Positions 17,555 through 27,556 are shown, counted from the stretch's first letter. The stretch is 64,000 nt of DNA from Sphingomonas sp. (GCF_013812825.1 NZ_JACCSU010000045.1:83740-147739), one strand, 5' to 3'. Made by a program: numbers and translations. The notes: a model not told the origin generated them from the letters alone.

Positions 17555-18765
17555 CGGCCTCTCCGACTAGGGATCGCCATCTGACTCTCAAAACCTCCGT
17601 CTGCCGTGGGCCCGGCTTGGAACTCGGCCTCTTCGCCGAAGTGGATCTTGAGGCGCTTCGCCACGTTCTGGAGCCCCAGGCCAAGGCCGTTGCCGGTAAT
17701 TATGCCTGCGTTGCCGCCGCTGTCTTTGACGCTAATCCTGAGCTTGCCCCCCACCTCCCGCGCGATGATCGAAAGACAGACGCGCCGGGTGCTGTGGGCA
17801 ACGGCATGCTTCATGCTGTTCTCGATAAGCGGCTGCGTGATCAAGTTTGGTACCAGGACGTCGAGCAGCTCCTCCGAAACCTCCTTCACGACGCGGAGAC
17901 GGTGAGGAAACCTGATCTGCTCCATCTCCAGATATAAAGATTGCAGGGCGAGTTCGTCACGAAGGGTAATCTCCTTTTCGGCGTCCAGTTGCAACGTGGA
18001 CCGCAGGAAATCCGCCAAGTTCTCCAGCATGGCTTCCGCGTCACGGTTCCGGCGAGCTGCGACCAGGCTGGCAGCAGAATTCAGCGAGTTGAACAGGAAA
18101 TGAGGATTAAGCTGGTATCGCAACGCGCTCAGACGGGCCCGATCAGCCTCCCCGACCAACTCGGCAATTCGGCGCTCTTGCTGAAGCAAGTTTTCGCCAT
18201 AGGTGATGGAGAGCAGAAAAATGGCAATCGCCAAGTAAACCCATGAGAAGAAGAAGATGAGCGAGGGCAAGTACGGCGCTATCGCTTCGAAGGAAAAGGT
18301 CTCGCCCGGAGGTGGCCCATTGATCGTCCAGAAGACGAGCATATTGATTACCCCATGCAACGCTGCAGCGACCATCGCCAGTGTGATCGCCACCAGAGCG
18401 CGCTTGAAGAAGGAAAGACTCGCGCTTGACCGGAGAACCTTCAACATCACGAGCGAAATAAGCACGCCGAGGGCCGTGATGATCACTCGCGACTGAATGG
18501 TGGACCAGCTTTCGCCCTCCGGCGCTCGAGCTAAACGATCGAGCGAAAAGCCAATGAACTGAAGGGTCCAGAAGAGGATGATGACTGCTGTCGGCATTTG
18601 TGCCAAGTCGCGCTTCGGGCTCCGCGGCCTCGGCGCCGGTGGAAGCGCCGCTCTTGACGGAGCGGGCTCCATCACCTGCAGGGGGGATTCGGCCGTTTTT
18701 TCCGGTGACTTGGCTGCCCGGAGTTCGTTCAACGCACTTTTCGGTTCACTCACAACATCCGCCAT
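17551..18765 (-). CDS. LytS-like sensor histidine kinase
   Basis: After a Pro-rich, probably disordered stretch of about 55 residues come four membrane helices (about 58-210). A coiled segment leads to the His_kinase domain, with the phosphorylated His in LRYQLNPHFLFNSLNS. The ATP-binding domain shows the N box QPLIENSMKHA and the glycine box GNGLGLGLQN. No periplasmic sensor domain is visible; the loops between helices are short, so the signal may be sensed in the membrane. The stop overlaps the response-regulator start. The divergent gene at 18842 encodes a secreted Cys-rich protein and is a possible target. Confidence 0.92.
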   Translation of the reverse strand: MADVVSEPKSALNELRAAKSPEKTAESPLQVMEPAPSRAALPPAPRPRSPKRDLAQMPTAVIILFWTLQFIGFSLDRLARAPEGESWSTIQSRVIITALGVLISLVMLKVLRSSASLSFFKRALVAITLAMVAAALHGVINMLVFWTINGPPPGETFSFEAIAPYLPSLIFFFSWVYLAIAIFLLSITYGENLLQQERRIAELVGEADRARLSALRYQLNPHFLFNSLNSAASLVAARRNRDAEAMLENLADFLRSTLQLDAEKEITLRDELALQSLYLEMEQIRFPHRLRVVKEVSEELLDVLVPNLITQPLIENSMKHAVAHSTRRVCLSIIAREVGGKLRISVKDSGGNAGIITGNGLGLGLQNVAKRLKIHFGEEAEFQAGPTADGGFESQMAIPSRRGR

Positions 18766-18841
18766 GAATCGGGCACCGAAGAGTTGTAATCTTCAGTGAG
18801 AAGCACCGATAGAGCTTTTGACTAAAGAGACGGAGCGTAGA

Positions 18842-19246
18842 ATGGTCAGAATCATTACTTTGGCAGCCATTGCCTTGGGATCGTCGGCCTGCGTAGCCGC
18901 GCCGCAGACCTCGTCGGCTGCGCCGGCTATCCGGTCCACGGCCCAACAGGCGGCTGACAACTCGACCCCCGGGCCGAGCAAGATCTGCAAGCACGTCGTG
19001 ACTGCGGAGCCCGGCAGCAAGCCCTACCAGCTATGCCTGACCAAGGCCGAATGGGAGGCCAAGGAGAAGGCCGACTCACGGAACGCCAACCGAACCGTCT
19101 GCCGATACGTCGAACACAGCGGTAGCATCTTCAAATCGTACAAGGTGTGCATGACCGCCGCCGAATGGGAAAATAAGCGACAGCTCGACCGGCAGCAACT
19201 CGAACGCATTCAGCAGAGCACTTGTGTCAGGGGCGGCGGCTGCTGA
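18842..19246 (+). CDS. Small secreted protein with two Cys-Cys/AEW repeats
   Basis: The 134-residue product has a signal peptide (MVRIITLAAIALGSSACVAA). A lipid-anchored form is possible but the lipobox is poor. The mature part holds two similar units: CKHVVTAEPGSKPYQLCLTKAEW and a second, CRYVEHSGSIFKSYKVC followed by MTAAEW. Each has two Cys and ends in T.AEW.K, so each unit probably carries one disulfide. A final pair of Cys lies at the C-terminus (CVRGGGC). I recall similar repeats in many uncharacterised sphingomonad secreted proteins. ATG 18842 is chosen over the TTG at 18818 because the signal peptide starts there. Function unknown. Confidence 0.75.
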   Translation: MVRIITLAAIALGSSACVAAPQTSSAAPAIRSTAQQAADNSTPGPSKICKHVVTAEPGSKPYQLCLTKAEWEAKEKADSRNANRTVCRYVEHSGSIFKSYKVCMTAAEWENKRQLDRQQLERIQQSTCVRGGGC

Positions 19247-19302
19247 GCGGGCACCGCTTGCGCGGTCGGGCGAGCCGCGAAAGTCAGCCACCAGCTAATA
19301 GT

Positions 19303-19337
19303 GAAATGTCCGCTTTGGGTCGAAAGCGGACATTAGC
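19303..19337. repeat. Palindromic intergenic repeat, copy D (perfect 12-bp stem)
   Basis: AATGTCCGCTTT, loop GGGTCG and AAAGCGGACATT form a perfect hairpin between the Cys-repeat gene and uvrC. It is the best preserved copy of the repeat found at 16384-16735. The rest of 19247-19391 shows no gene. Confidence 0.85.
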
Positions 19338-19391
19338 GCTACTGGGAGGGCGTCCCTCGCAATGACGGGTGAGTGGTCCTAAATCGGCGAC

Positions 19392-21341
19392 ATGGACCGC
19401 ACGCCCGCTGACCGGCCCGACCACCCGAGCGCCGCCGAGCGCTTCAACGAGGATCAGGCCACCTATGCGGTGAAGGGCTCCGGCGCGCCCGACCTCGAGG
19501 CCGGCGTCGCGGCGATCCGCAACATTTTGAAGACGCTTCCGGCGCGGCCGGGGGTCTACCGGATGCAGGATTCGCGCGGCGACGTGCTCTATGTCGGCAA
19601 GGCGCGGACCCTGAGGTCGCGGGTCAACAGCTACACCCAGGTCGCCCGGCTGCCCAAGAGACTCCAACGCATGGTGGCGCAGACCCGCTCGATGACCATC
19701 GTCACGACGCGCACCGAGGCCGAGGCGCTGCTGCTCGAGGCGCAGCTGATCAAGCGCTTCCGGCCGGCGTACAACGTGCTCCTTCGCGACGACAAGAGCT
19801 TCCCGTTCATCCTGCTTCGCGAGGACCACCCGTTCCCGCGAGTCCAGAAGCACCGCGGCGCGCGGAACGTCAAACGGGGCCACTATTACGGGCCGTTCGC
19901 AAGCGCCGGATCGGTCACCAGGACTCTTAATGCGCTGCAGAAGCTGTTTCTCCTAAGAAGCTGTTCCGACAGCTTTTTCTCCAACCGGTCGCGGCCTTGC
20001 CTGCTCTACCAGATCCGCCGCTGCTCGGCGCCGTGCGTCGGGCGGATCGCCGAGGCCGACTATGCCGAGCTGGTCGAGGACGCAAAGGCGTTCCTGGCCG
20101 GCAAGTCGACCGGGGTCCAGGCGCGGCTCGGCCGGCAGATGGCCGAAGCGGCGGAGGCGCAGGACTACGAGCTCGCCGCCGTCTACCGCGACCGGCTTCG
20201 GGCGCTGACCTACATCCAGGGCAGCCAGACGGTCCACGCCGAGGGGCTGGGCGACGGCGACATCTTCGCGCTTGCCTGCAAGGCCGGGGCGATGTGCATC
20301 CAGGCGTTCTTCATCCGCGGCGGGCAGAACTGGGGCCACCGGGCGTTCTTCCCGGCGCACACCAACGACGTCCCCGAAGCCGAAGTGCTGTCGAGCTTTC
20401 TGGTCCAGTTCTACGAGGACATGCCGCCGCCGCGCCGAATCCTGGTCGACCGCGCGCTTGCCGACCGGGAACTGCTGGAAGAAGCGCTGTGCGAGCGCTC
20501 CGGCCACAAAGTCTCGATCGACCAGCCCAGGCGCGGCTCGCGCGCCAGGCTGATCGAGCAGGCGCGGCGCAACGCCGAGGAAGCGCTCGAGCGGCGGATG
20601 GCCGAGACGACGTCGCAGGCCAAGGTGCTTCGCGAGCTCGCCGACACGTTCGAGCTGCCCGACGTGCCCAAGCGCATCGAAGTCTATGACAACAGCCACA
20701 TCATGGGCACCAACCCGACGGGAGCGATGATCGTCGCTGGCCCCGAGGGCTTCCGCAAGAACAACTACCGCAAGTTCAACATCAAGCGTCTCGAGACCCA
20801 GCCCGGCGACGATTTTGCGATGATGCGCGAGGTGCTCGAGCGGCGCTTCGCACGGCTCGAGAAGGAGGACCCCGACCGGGCCAGCGGCGAGTGGCCGGAC
20901 CTGCTGATCATCGACGGCGGCAAGGGTCAGCTGTCGGCGGCCTGCGAGATGATGGAGAACGCGGGGGTCCACGACATCCCGGTGATCGCGGTGTCGAAAG
21001 GGCCGGACCGAACCGCCGGCCGCGAGACCTTCCATTTGCCCGGCGGCCGCGAGCTGACTCTGCCGCCGAACTCGGCGCTGCTGTTCTATTTGCAGCGGCT
21101 TCGGGACGAAGCGCACCGCTTCGCCATCGGCACCCACCGGGCGAAGCGCTCGAAAAGCCTGACCACTTCGACCCTCGACGAGGTTCCGGGAATCGGCCCC
21201 AACCGAAAGCGCGCGCTGCTGATGCATTTCGGAACCGCCCGGGCGGTGAAGGGCGCGGCGCTCGACGACCTCGAGCGGGCGCCGGGGATCAGCAAGGCAA
21301 TGGCGCGCCAGCTCTACGATTATTTCCACCCGCGCGGATGA
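19392..21341 (+). CDS. uvrC: Excinuclease ABC subunit C
   Basis: A full-length 649-residue UvrC, which makes both incisions in nucleotide excision repair with UvrB. The N-terminal GIY-YIG nuclease domain is seen as [19 protein letters not shown], followed by the Cys-containing [17 protein letters not shown] block. A UVR helix pair ([25 protein letters not shown]) binds UvrB. The C-terminal RNase H-like nuclease shows [21 protein letters not shown] and [14 protein letters not shown]. Two helix-hairpin-helix motifs end the protein ([15 protein letters not shown]). The stop overlaps the recO ATG. Confidence 0.98.
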   Translation: MDRTPADRPDHPSAAERFNEDQATYAVKGSGAPDLEAGVAAIRNILKTLPARPGVYRMQDSRGDVLYVGKARTLRSRVNSYTQVARLPKRLQRMVAQTRSMTIVTTRTEAEALLLEAQLIKRFRPAYNVLLRDDKSFPFILLREDHPFPRVQKHRGARNVKRGHYYGPFASAGSVTRTLNALQKLFLLRSCSDSFFSNRSRPCLLYQIRRCSAPCVGRIAEADYAELVEDAKAFLAGKSTGVQARLGRQMAEAAEAQDYELAAVYRDRLRALTYIQGSQTVHAEGLGDGDIFALACKAGAMCIQAFFIRGGQNWGHRAFFPAHTNDVPEAEVLSSFLVQFYEDMPPPRRILVDRALADRELLEEALCERSGHKVSIDQPRRGSRARLIEQARRNAEEALERRMAETTSQAKVLRELADTFELPDVPKRIEVYDNSHIMGTNPTGAMIVAGPEGFRKNNYRKFNIKRLETQPGDDFAMMREVLERRFARLEKEDPDRASGEWPDLLIIDGGKGQLSAACEMMENAGVHDIPVIAVSKGPDRTAGRETFHLPGGRELTLPPNSALLFYLQRLRDEAHRFAIGTHRAKRSKSLTTSTLDEVPGIGPNRKRALLMHFGTARAVKGAALDDLERAPGISKAMARQLYDYFHPRG

Positions 21342-22075
21342 GGATCGAGGTTTCGGCGATCGTCTGCGCTCTGCGCTCCCACGGCGAGCATGGCGCGGTG
21401 GTGCGCCTGATGACCGCCGAGCACGGGCTCCAGGCCGCGTACGTCCGGGGGGCCCGCGGCCGGCGAATGCGACCGGTGCTGATCGCCGGCAATCTGGTCG
21501 CCGCGACTCTGAGCGCCCGGACCGACAGCCAGCTGCCGCAGGCGAGTGTCGAACTGACCCACAGCCGAGCGCCGTTGCTCGGCGAGCCGCTGCCCGCCGC
21601 GGCGATCGAATGGGCGACGGCTCTGACCGCGACCGCGCTTCCCGAAGGCCAGCCGTACCCGCGGCTCCATTCGGCGCTCGATGCCCTGCTGGCGGCGATC
21701 GAGGCGGCGCCGTCGGCCGCCGGCTGGGGAGCGGCGCTGGTCCGCTATGAGCTGCTGCTGCTCGCCGAGCTCGGCTTTGGCCTTGACCTCGAGCGGTGCG
21801 CGGTGACCGGCTCCAGCGACGACCTGGTCGCCGTTAGTCCGCGCTCGGGCCGGGCGGTCAGCGCCGCGGAGGCGGAGCCCTATGCCGGCAAACTGCTGCC
21901 CCTGCCGCGCTTCGTTCGCGACGGCGGGCCGGCGAGCTGGGCGGACATCGCCCACGGCCTCGACCTCACCGGCCATTTCCTGATGCGCGACCTCCTGACC
22001 CAGAAATCGGCGGTGCTCGGCGAGGCGCGCGAGCGGCTGGTCGACCGGCTGCGGCGGGCCGGCGGACTCAGCTGA
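21338..22075 (+). CDS. recO: DNA repair protein RecO
   Basis: A 245-residue RecO: an N-terminal OB fold ([35 protein letters not shown]) and a mostly helical C-terminal part containing [23 protein letters not shown]. RecO helps load RecA at gaps as part of the RecFOR pathway. The usual zinc-binding Cys cluster is reduced to one visible Cys, as in several proteobacterial RecO proteins. It starts at an ATG that overlaps the uvrC stop (ATGA), so the two repair genes are coupled. Confidence 0.93.
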   Translation: MRIEVSAIVCALRSHGEHGAVVRLMTAEHGLQAAYVRGARGRRMRPVLIAGNLVAATLSARTDSQLPQASVELTHSRAPLLGEPLPAAAIEWATALTATALPEGQPYPRLHSALDALLAAIEAAPSAAGWGAALVRYELLLLAELGFGLDLERCAVTGSSDDLVAVSPRSGRAVSAAEAEPYAGKLLPLPRFVRDGGPASWADIAHGLDLTGHFLMRDLLTQKSAVLGEARERLVDRLRRAGGLS

Positions 22076-22119
22076 TTCGCACCATTGTTCCGCGCCGCGC
22101 GCTCGCCTAGCGTCGATCC

Positions 22120-22530
22120 GTGACCGGCACCGACACGATGGCAATGCTGTTTCCGAACGTGGCGACGACTCGCGACATCTCGGTGCGGGTCGCGGTCAGC
22201 TATCTCGCCGAGCAGTCGGACCCAGCGTCGGAGCGCTGGTTCTGGTCTTATCATGTGCGCATCGAGAATGGCTCCGACCGGGCGATCCAGCTGCTGTCGC
22301 GAAGCTGGCGGATCGTCGACGGCCGCGGCACGGTCCACGAGGTGCATGGCGAAGGGGTGGTCGGCGAAATGCCGCTGATCGCTCCGGGCGGAAGCTTCGA
22401 CTATGTGTCGGGATGCCCGCTCGACACTCCGACCGGCTCGATGAGCGGCAGTTACCGGATGGTCGACGAAGACGGCAACGCGTTCGAGGTCGCGATCCCG
22501 CGCTTCACCCTGCTGAGCTCGGTCAACTAG
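22120..22530 (+). CDS. apaG: ApaG domain protein
   Basis: The 136-residue protein is a single ApaG beta-sandwich domain. The signature [27 protein letters not shown], then [33 protein letters not shown], is clear. ApaG is linked to diadenosine tetraphosphate metabolism and stress in enterobacteria, but its biochemical activity is unknown. The start is GTG at 22120; an internal ATG at 22138 is an alternative. It follows recO by 44 bases and converges on nrdR with a four-base overlap. Confidence 0.93.
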   Translation: MTGTDTMAMLFPNVATTRDISVRVAVSYLAEQSDPASERWFWSYHVRIENGSDRAIQLLSRSWRIVDGRGTVHEVHGEGVVGEMPLIAPGGSFDYVSGCPLDTPTGSMSGSYRMVDEDGNAFEVAIPRFTLLSSVN

Positions 22531-23036
22531 AGCAGCTTGCCTTCGTCGGCGGGCTTTTCAGCCTTGCGTTCCGATCCTTCGGCCGCCGGCTGCTCGCCGA
22601 CCTTGCCGGCGATGTCGGCGAAGTCGCCGGGCTCGGTGAAGTCCTTGTAGACGCTCGCGAAGCGGATGTAGGCGACATGGTCGATGGCGTTGAGCCCATC
22701 CATCACCGCTTCGCCGATCTGCACCGCCTGGACCTCGTCGCCGCGGGTCTCGAGCTGGCGCTGGATGCTCGACACCAGCCGCTCGATCCGCTCGGGGGCG
22801 ATGTCGCGCTTGCGGCAGGCGATGGCGATCGAGCGCTCGAGCTTGGCGCGGTCGAACGGCTCGCGCTCGCCGGTCTTCTTGACCACCGTCAGGTCGCGCA
22901 GCTGGACCCGCTCGAAGGTGGTGAAGCGCGCCCCGCAGCCCTCGCACTGGCGGCGGCGGCGGATCGCCGCGCCGTCCTCCGACGGTCGGCTGTCTTTTAC
23001 CTGGCTGTCTTCGTGCGAACAGAACGGGCAGCGCAT
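22527..23036 (-). CDS. nrdR: Transcriptional repressor NrdR
   Basis: NrdR represses ribonucleotide reductase genes according to the (d)ATP level. The N-terminal zinc ribbon is complete: [19 protein letters not shown] and [17 protein letters not shown] supply four Cys. The ATP-cone follows ([20 protein letters not shown] ... [13 protein letters not shown]). At 169 residues it is slightly longer than average, with an acidic and basic tail of about 20. Its start shares a base with the glyA stop (TGATG), so it ends the hemA-ICMT-rpiB-glyA-nrdR run. Confidence 0.97.
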   Translation of the reverse strand: MRCPFCSHEDSQVKDSRPSEDGAAIRRRRQCEGCGARFTTFERVQLRDLTVVKKTGEREPFDRAKLERSIAIACRKRDIAPERIERLVSSIQRQLETRGDEVQAVQIGEAVMDGLNAIDHVAYIRFASVYKDFTEPGDFADIAGKVGEQPAAEGSERKAEKPADEGKLL

Positions 23037-24340
23037 CAGCTATAGATCGGGAAACGCGCGCACAGCTCGCCGACCCGCCGGGCGACCGACTGCTCGACCT
23101 GGGCGTCACCGGCCTCGCCGTTCTTGCGCAGCCCGTCGACGACTTCGGCGATCAGGCCGCCGATCTCGCGGAACTCGGCCTCGCCGAACCCGCGCGTTGT
23201 CCCGGCCGGAGTGCCGAGGCGGATTCCCGAGGTGACGAACGGCTTTTCGGGGTCGAACGGAATGCCGTTCTTGTTGCAGGTGATCCAGGCGCGATCGAGC
23301 GCCTTTTCGGCGTGCTTGCCCTTGGCCTGCTTGGGCCTCAGGTCGACCAGCATCAAATGGTTGTCGGTGCCCCCGGAAACGATGTCGAGCCCGGCGTCCT
23401 GCAGCGCAAGGGCAAGCGCCCGGGCATTGTCGACCACGCTTTGGGCGTAGCTTCGGAAGTCGGGCTGGAGCGCCTCCTTGAAGGCGACCGCCTTGGCGGC
23501 GATCACATGCATCAGCGGGCCACCCTGCAGCCCCGGGAACACCGCGCTGTTCAGCTTCTTGGCGAGATCCTCGTCGTTCGACAGGATCATTCCGCCGCGC
23601 GGGCCGCGAAGCGATTTGTGGGTGGTGGTGGTGACGACATGGGCGTGCGGCACCGGATTGGGGTGGGCGCCGCCCGCGACCAGCCCCGCGAAATGCGCCA
23701 TGTCGACCATCAGGAAAGCGCCGACCTCGTCGGCGATGCGCCGAAACGCTTCGAAGTCCCAGATTCGCGAATAAGCGGTGCCGCCGGCAATGATCAGCTT
23801 GGGGCGTTGCTCGCGGGCGATCCGGGCGACCTCGTCCATGTCGATCAGATGGTCGTCGGGGCGAACGCCGTACGGAATCGGCTTGAACCACTTGCCCGAC
23901 ATGTTGACCGGGGAGCCGTGGGTCAGATGGCCGCCGGCGTTGAGGTCGAGCCCCATGAACGAGTCGCCGGGCTGCAAAAGCGCGAGGAACACGGCCTGGT
24001 TCATCTGGCTGCCGCTGTTGGGCTGGACGTTCGCGAATTTCGCGCCGAACAGCTCGCAGGCGCGGTCGATCGCCAATTGCTCGACGATGTCGACATATTC
24101 GCATCCGCCGTAATAGCGGCGGCCCGGATAGCCTTCCGCATATTTGTTGGTCAGCACCGAGCCCTGCGCCTCGAGCACCGCCCGCGACACGATATTCTCC
24201 GATGCAATCAGCTCGATCTTGTCGCGCTGGCGCCCGAGCTCGCTGGCGATCGCGTCGGCGATCTCGGGGTCGGCGTCGGCGAGTCGCTTGGTGAAGAAAC
24301 CTTCCGGCTGAACCTCGTTAAGCTTGGCGGCGCTGGCCAT
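23036..24340 (-). CDS. glyA: Serine hydroxymethyltransferase
   Basis: This PLP enzyme converts serine and tetrahydrofolate to glycine and 5,10-methylene-THF. Residues: [12 protein letters not shown] and [21 protein letters not shown] near the N-terminus, the PLP-lysine block [16 protein letters not shown], and [15 protein letters not shown] near the end. The length of 434 residues is typical. The start MASAAKL at 24340 is chosen because it overlaps the rpiB stop (TGATG) and the upstream part of the track ORF is antisense-like. Glycine from GlyA is also the substrate of HemA, encoded upstream in the same run. Confidence 0.98.
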   Translation of the reverse strand: MASAAKLNEVQPEGFFTKRLADADPEIADAIASELGRQRDKIELIASENIVSRAVLEAQGSVLTNKYAEGYPGRRYYGGCEYVDIVEQLAIDRACELFGAKFANVQPNSGSQMNQAVFLALLQPGDSFMGLDLNAGGHLTHGSPVNMSGKWFKPIPYGVRPDDHLIDMDEVARIAREQRPKLIIAGGTAYSRIWDFEAFRRIADEVGAFLMVDMAHFAGLVAGGAHPNPVPHAHVVTTTTHKSLRGPRGGMILSNDEDLAKKLNSAVFPGLQGGPLMHVIAAKAVAFKEALQPDFRSYAQSVVDNARALALALQDAGLDIVSGGTDNHLMLVDLRPKQAKGKHAEKALDRAWITCNKNGIPFDPEKPFVTSGIRLGTPAGTTRGFGEAEFREIGGLIAEVVDGLRKNGEAGDAQVEQSVARRVGELCARFPIYS

Positions 24341-24792
24341 CAGTCGCTGTCCTGCAGGAGGGATGAGAGCTGGTCGACGCGCCGCTGGTGGCGGCCGCCG
24401 GCAAAGTCGGTGCCGAGAAAGGCGGCGACGCACGCCTTGGCCATGTCGCTGCCGACCAGCCGGCCGCCCAGAGCGAGCACGTTGGCGTCGTTATGCTCGC
24501 GGGCCAGCGCCGCCGACACCGGCTCGTCGACCCTTGCGCAGCGGCATTTGGGGTTGCGGTTGACGGCGATCGAGATGCCGATCCCGGAGCCGCAGATCGC
24601 GACCCCGCGCTCGGCCGAGCCGGTCGCGATGGTATTGGCGAGCCTGGCTCCGAATTCCGGGTAATCGACGCTTTCGGTATCGGTGGTGCCAAGGTCCGCG
24701 ACCTCGTAACCAAGCTCGCTCAGCCAGGCGGCAAGCTCGCGCTTGAGGGCGAAGCCGGCATGGTCGGAAGCAAGGGCGATGCGCATGCCCAA
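24340..24792 (-). CDS. rpiB: Ribose-5-phosphate isomerase B
   Basis: A 150-residue RpiB, interconverting ribose-5-phosphate and ribulose-5-phosphate. [13 protein letters not shown] at the N-terminus and [22 protein letters not shown] hold the catalytic residues, with the RpiB Cys in the first part of the latter. [15 protein letters not shown] follows as expected. MGMRIA offers two ATG starts (24792 and 24786). It begins 15 bases after the ICMT-like gene and overlaps glyA, so it belongs to the hemA run. Confidence 0.96.
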   Translation of the reverse strand: MGMRIALASDHAGFALKRELAAWLSELGYEVADLGTTDTESVDYPEFGARLANTIATGSAERGVAICGSGIGISIAVNRNPKCRCARVDEPVSAALAREHNDANVLALGGRLVGSDMAKACVAAFLGTDFAGGRHQRRVDQLSSLLQDSD

Positions 24793-24807
24793 TGCTAGGC
24801 CAAGCGC

Positions 24808-25314
24808 TCAGGATTCGCCAGCCTGCCATGGCCTGATTCGCGGCAGCCAGCGCGGGACTGCCGCCGAATAAGCCGCATAGTCGCGCGGGAAGCTGCGCCG
24901 CATCGCCGGCTCTTCGTGGAGACGGACGAAAAGATGGAAAACGAGCCAGACGATGCCCGCGTGGACGAGCAGTTCCGCCTCGCCGAAGAGCAACGCCTCG
25001 CCGGCGATCACGGCCAGCACCGAAACGTACATCGGGTTACGCACGTGTCGGTAGAGGCCGCCGACGATCAGCTTGCGGGCGGGAGTGACCGGGGCCGGGG
25101 TCGCACGGCCGTCGATCGCGAAGCGGGCGAAGCTTTCGACCAGGCCGGCGAGACCGGCGGCGATCAGCAGCGGGCCGGCAACGATCGTCACCGGGCCGCC
25201 GTCGAATTCACGCCGCCCGTCGGCGATCAGCCACGGAAGCAGTCCGGCAAGCGTCCCGGGAGCGATCAGGAACCAGAGAGCCGAGCCCGCAATCGCTGCT
25301 GGCCGGCTCAGCAT
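24808..25314 (-). CDS. Isoprenylcysteine methyltransferase-like integral membrane protein
   Basis: The 168-residue protein has about four membrane helices and the hallmark of the ICMT/PEMT-like family, GLYRHVRNPMYVSVLAV, near residue 90, followed by HEEPAMRRSFPRDYAAYSAAVPRWLP. The RHxRNPxY motif and the C-terminal E/YxxY segment bind SAM. Bacterial relatives methylate phospholipids or unknown lipids; the substrate here cannot be told. It lies three bases after the hemA stop and 15 before rpiB, so it is in the middle of the operon. Confidence 0.82.
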   Translation of the reverse strand: MLSRPAAIAGSALWFLIAPGTLAGLLPWLIADGRREFDGGPVTIVAGPLLIAAGLAGLVESFARFAIDGRATPAPVTPARKLIVGGLYRHVRNPMYVSVLAVIAGEALLFGEAELLVHAGIVWLVFHLFVRLHEEPAMRRSFPRDYAAYSAAVPRWLPRIRPWQAGES

Positions 25315-25317
25315 TCG

Positions 25318-26532
25318 CTAGGCCGCGAGCTTGAGCTCCAGCCGGTCCCAGATTTCGACCAGCGCGCTCGTCAGCTCGTCCATCATCTCGGCGGTGTGGC
25401 ACGGGCCGGGCGTGAAGCGCAGGCGCTCGGTGCCGCGCGGGACGGTCGGGTAATTGATCGGCTGGACATAGAGCCCGTACTCGGCGAGCAGGATGTCGCT
25501 GATCCGTTTGGCTCGAACCGGGCAGCCGACGAGCAGCGGAACGATGTGCGTGACGCTCGGCATCAGCGGCAAAGCGGCATCCTGGAATTTCGCCTTGAGC
25601 ATCGCCGCCGACTGGTGCTGCGCCTCGCGCTCGACCGACGACTGCTTCAGGTGGCGGACGCTGGCCAGCGCGCCGGCGACCAGCACCGGCGATAGCGACG
25701 TGGTGAAGATGAAGCCCGGTGCATAGCTGCGGATGCAGTCGACGATGTTGCAGTCGGCGGCGATGTAGCCGCCCATCACCCCGAACGCCTTGCCGAGCGT
25801 GCCTTCGATCAGGGTGATCCGGTCGGCCACCCCGTCGCGCTCGGAAATTCCACCACCGTGCTCCCCGTACATGCCGACCGCGTGCACCTCGTCGAGGTAG
25901 GTGAGCGCGCCATAGCGCTCGGCGAGGTCGCAGATCGCCGCGATCGGGGCGATGTCGCCGTCCATCGAATAGACGCTTTCGAACGCGATCAGCTTGGGTG
26001 CTTCGGGATCGGCGGCGCTCAGCAGCTGCTCGAGGTGGTCGAGGTCGTTGTGGCGGAACAGCCGCTTCTCGCAGCCGCTGTTCTTGATTCCGGCGATCAT
26101 CGACGCGTGGTTCAGTTCGTCGGAGAAGATCACGCAGCCGGGGAGCAGCTTGCCGAGCGTCGACAGCGCCGCCTCGTTCGACACATAGCCGGAGGTGAAC
26201 AGCAGCGCCGCTTGCTTGCCGTGCAGCGAGGCAAGCTCCACCTCGAGGTCGACGTGGTAGTGCGTGTTGCCGCCGATGTTGCGGGTTCCGCCCGATCCGG
26301 CGCCGACGTCATGGAGGGCTTCTTCCATGGCCTGCACAACCGCCGGGTGCTGGCCCATGCCGAGATAATCGTTCGAGCACCAGACGGTGATCGGCTTGGG
26401 GCCGTTGTGGCCGGCAAAGCAGCGCGCGTCGGGAAACGAGCCCTTGGTCCGCAGGATATCGATGAACACGCGGTAGCGGCCTTCGTCGTGAAGGCGCTCG
26501 ATCGCGGATCGGAAGATGCGGTCGTAATCCAA
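25318..26532 (-). CDS. hemA: 5-aminolevulinate synthase
   Basis: The enzyme condenses succinyl-CoA with glycine to give 5-aminolevulinate, the first step of heme synthesis in alphaproteobacteria. The order of blocks matches [72 protein letters not shown] and the PLP-lysine site [13 protein letters not shown]. Length 404 is standard. A Fur-like palindrome lies 60 bases upstream, so iron regulation is likely. It heads the operon with ICMT, rpiB, glyA and nrdR. Confidence 0.98.
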   Translation of the reverse strand: MDYDRIFRSAIERLHDEGRYRVFIDILRTKGSFPDARCFAGHNGPKPITVWCSNDYLGMGQHPAVVQAMEEALHDVGAGSGGTRNIGGNTHYHVDLEVELASLHGKQAALLFTSGYVSNEAALSTLGKLLPGCVIFSDELNHASMIAGIKNSGCEKRLFRHNDLDHLEQLLSAADPEAPKLIAFESVYSMDGDIAPIAAICDLAERYGALTYLDEVHAVGMYGEHGGGISERDGVADRITLIEGTLGKAFGVMGGYIAADCNIVDCIRSYAPGFIFTTSLSPVLVAGALASVRHLKQSSVEREAQHQSAAMLKAKFQDAALPLMPSVTHIVPLLVGCPVRAKRISDILLAEYGLYVQPINYPTVPRGTERLRFTPGPCHTAEMMDELTSALVEIWDRLELKLAA

Positions 26533-26591
26533 GTCTTCGAAGTTTCCTTGGCGCTCGCCGCGCCCTTTAGCTTTGGAGGCGCAGCTTTTCC

Positions 26592-26610
26592 ATTGCGAAC
26601 GACTCGCAAT
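26592..26610 (-). promoter_or_regulatory. Fur-like palindromic operator upstream of hemA
   Basis: ATTGCGA-ACGAC-TCGCAAT is a perfect inverted repeat with seven-base arms, 60 bases before the hemA start. TTGCGA...TCGCAA arms resemble alphaproteobacterial Fur-type boxes. The central GACTC is also a CcrM (GANTC) site. The iron link is inference from shape and from the gene downstream. Confidence 0.5.
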
Positions 26611-26613
26611 TGT

Positions 26614-27405
26614 TCACAGGCCGCGCACCTCCTCGAGGCCGTAGCGCGCGAGCGCGCTGAGCAGCGACCGATTGGGCGAGGAGCCGCTGAACAGCGCGAT
26701 TCCCGGTGAGGGCTCGGCAGGCCACGGCTGCTCGCGCGTCAGCCAGGCAATGCGGCGGGCGATGCCGCGGCCGCCGTCAACCAGCGCAACTCCGGGGAAG
26801 GCCGCGCGCAGCTCCTCGTCGAGCAACCGGAAATGGGTGCAGGCGAGGACGGCGACGTCGATCTCCGAGCCGCGCTCGCCCTCGAACATCGGCCGCGCGG
26901 CCTCGTGGACGGAATCGACGCCGACTTCCGCGCCGGCGAGCTTGGCCTCGGCCAGCTCGACCAGCTCGGGCGATCCGTGGCGGATCACCGTGCAGTCGGC
27001 GGCAAAGCGGGCGGCGAGGTCGTCGACATAGGGCTGGCGGACGGTCGCCTGGGTGCCGAGCACGCCGATCACGCGCGTTTTCGACATTTCGGATGCCGGC
27101 TTGATCGCGGGCACGGTGCCGACCACCGGCAGCTCGAGCGCGGAGCGGACGGTGTCGAGAGCGATCGTCGAAGCGGTGTTGCACGCGATCACCGCGAGCC
27201 GCGGGCGAAAGCGCTCGACGACCCGCCCGAGCAAGGCCGGGATCCTGGCCGCGATATCGGCTTCGCTGCGCTCGCCGTAGGGGAAGCCGGCATTGTCGGC
27301 GACATAGATGATGGAAGCGGTTGGAAGCAGCTCGCGAGTCGGCTGGAGGACCGACAGCCCGCCGACCCCGGAATCGAAGAACAGCAGTGGCGCGTCGGGA
27401 TTCAT
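26614..27405 (-). CDS. murI: Glutamate racemase
   Basis: MurI makes D-glutamate for peptidoglycan. FFDSGVGGLSVL is the N-terminal signature. Both catalytic cysteines are present in AVIACNTAST and AVLACTHFRLL. The block YVADNAGFPYGERS is typical. Length is 263 residues. It lies upstream of hemA on the same strand with an 81-base gap that holds the Fur-like box, so hemA can have its own promoter. Its own upstream side holds a REP-like element and the divergent plsY. Confidence 0.96.
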   Translation of the reverse strand: MNPDAPLLFFDSGVGGLSVLQPTRELLPTASIIYVADNAGFPYGERSEADIAARIPALLGRVVERFRPRLAVIACNTASTIALDTVRSALELPVVGTVPAIKPASEMSKTRVIGVLGTQATVRQPYVDDLAARFAADCTVIRHGSPELVELAEAKLAGAEVGVDSVHEAARPMFEGERGSEIDVAVLACTHFRLLDEELRAAFPGVALVDGGRGIARRIAWLTREQPWPAEPSPGIALFSGSSPNRSLLSALARYGLEEVRGL

Positions 27406-27419
27406 CGGCGCCTTTAACT

Positions 27420-27509
27420 CCGTTCGTCGCGAGCTTGTCGAGGGACTGTCTTTCTTTCTACAGGAACGCAGGAGAAGGGCAGGGCTTCGACTTCGCTCCG
27501 CCCGAACGG
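27420..27509. repeat. REP-like interspersed element between murI and plsY
   Basis: CCGTTCG at 27420 pairs with CGAACGG at 27503, and CGAGCTTGTCGAGGGACTG is close to a repeat (GAGCTTGTCGAAGGACTG) that I recall as scattered in many sphingomonad and other proteobacterial genomes. It occupies most of the divergent intergenic region, so promoters of murI or plsY may lie inside or beside it. Confidence 0.6.
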
Positions 27510-27556
27510 GGATTGGAAAAGTCGTTGCAATTGCCTGACCGCCCGAAGCGCAAGGG

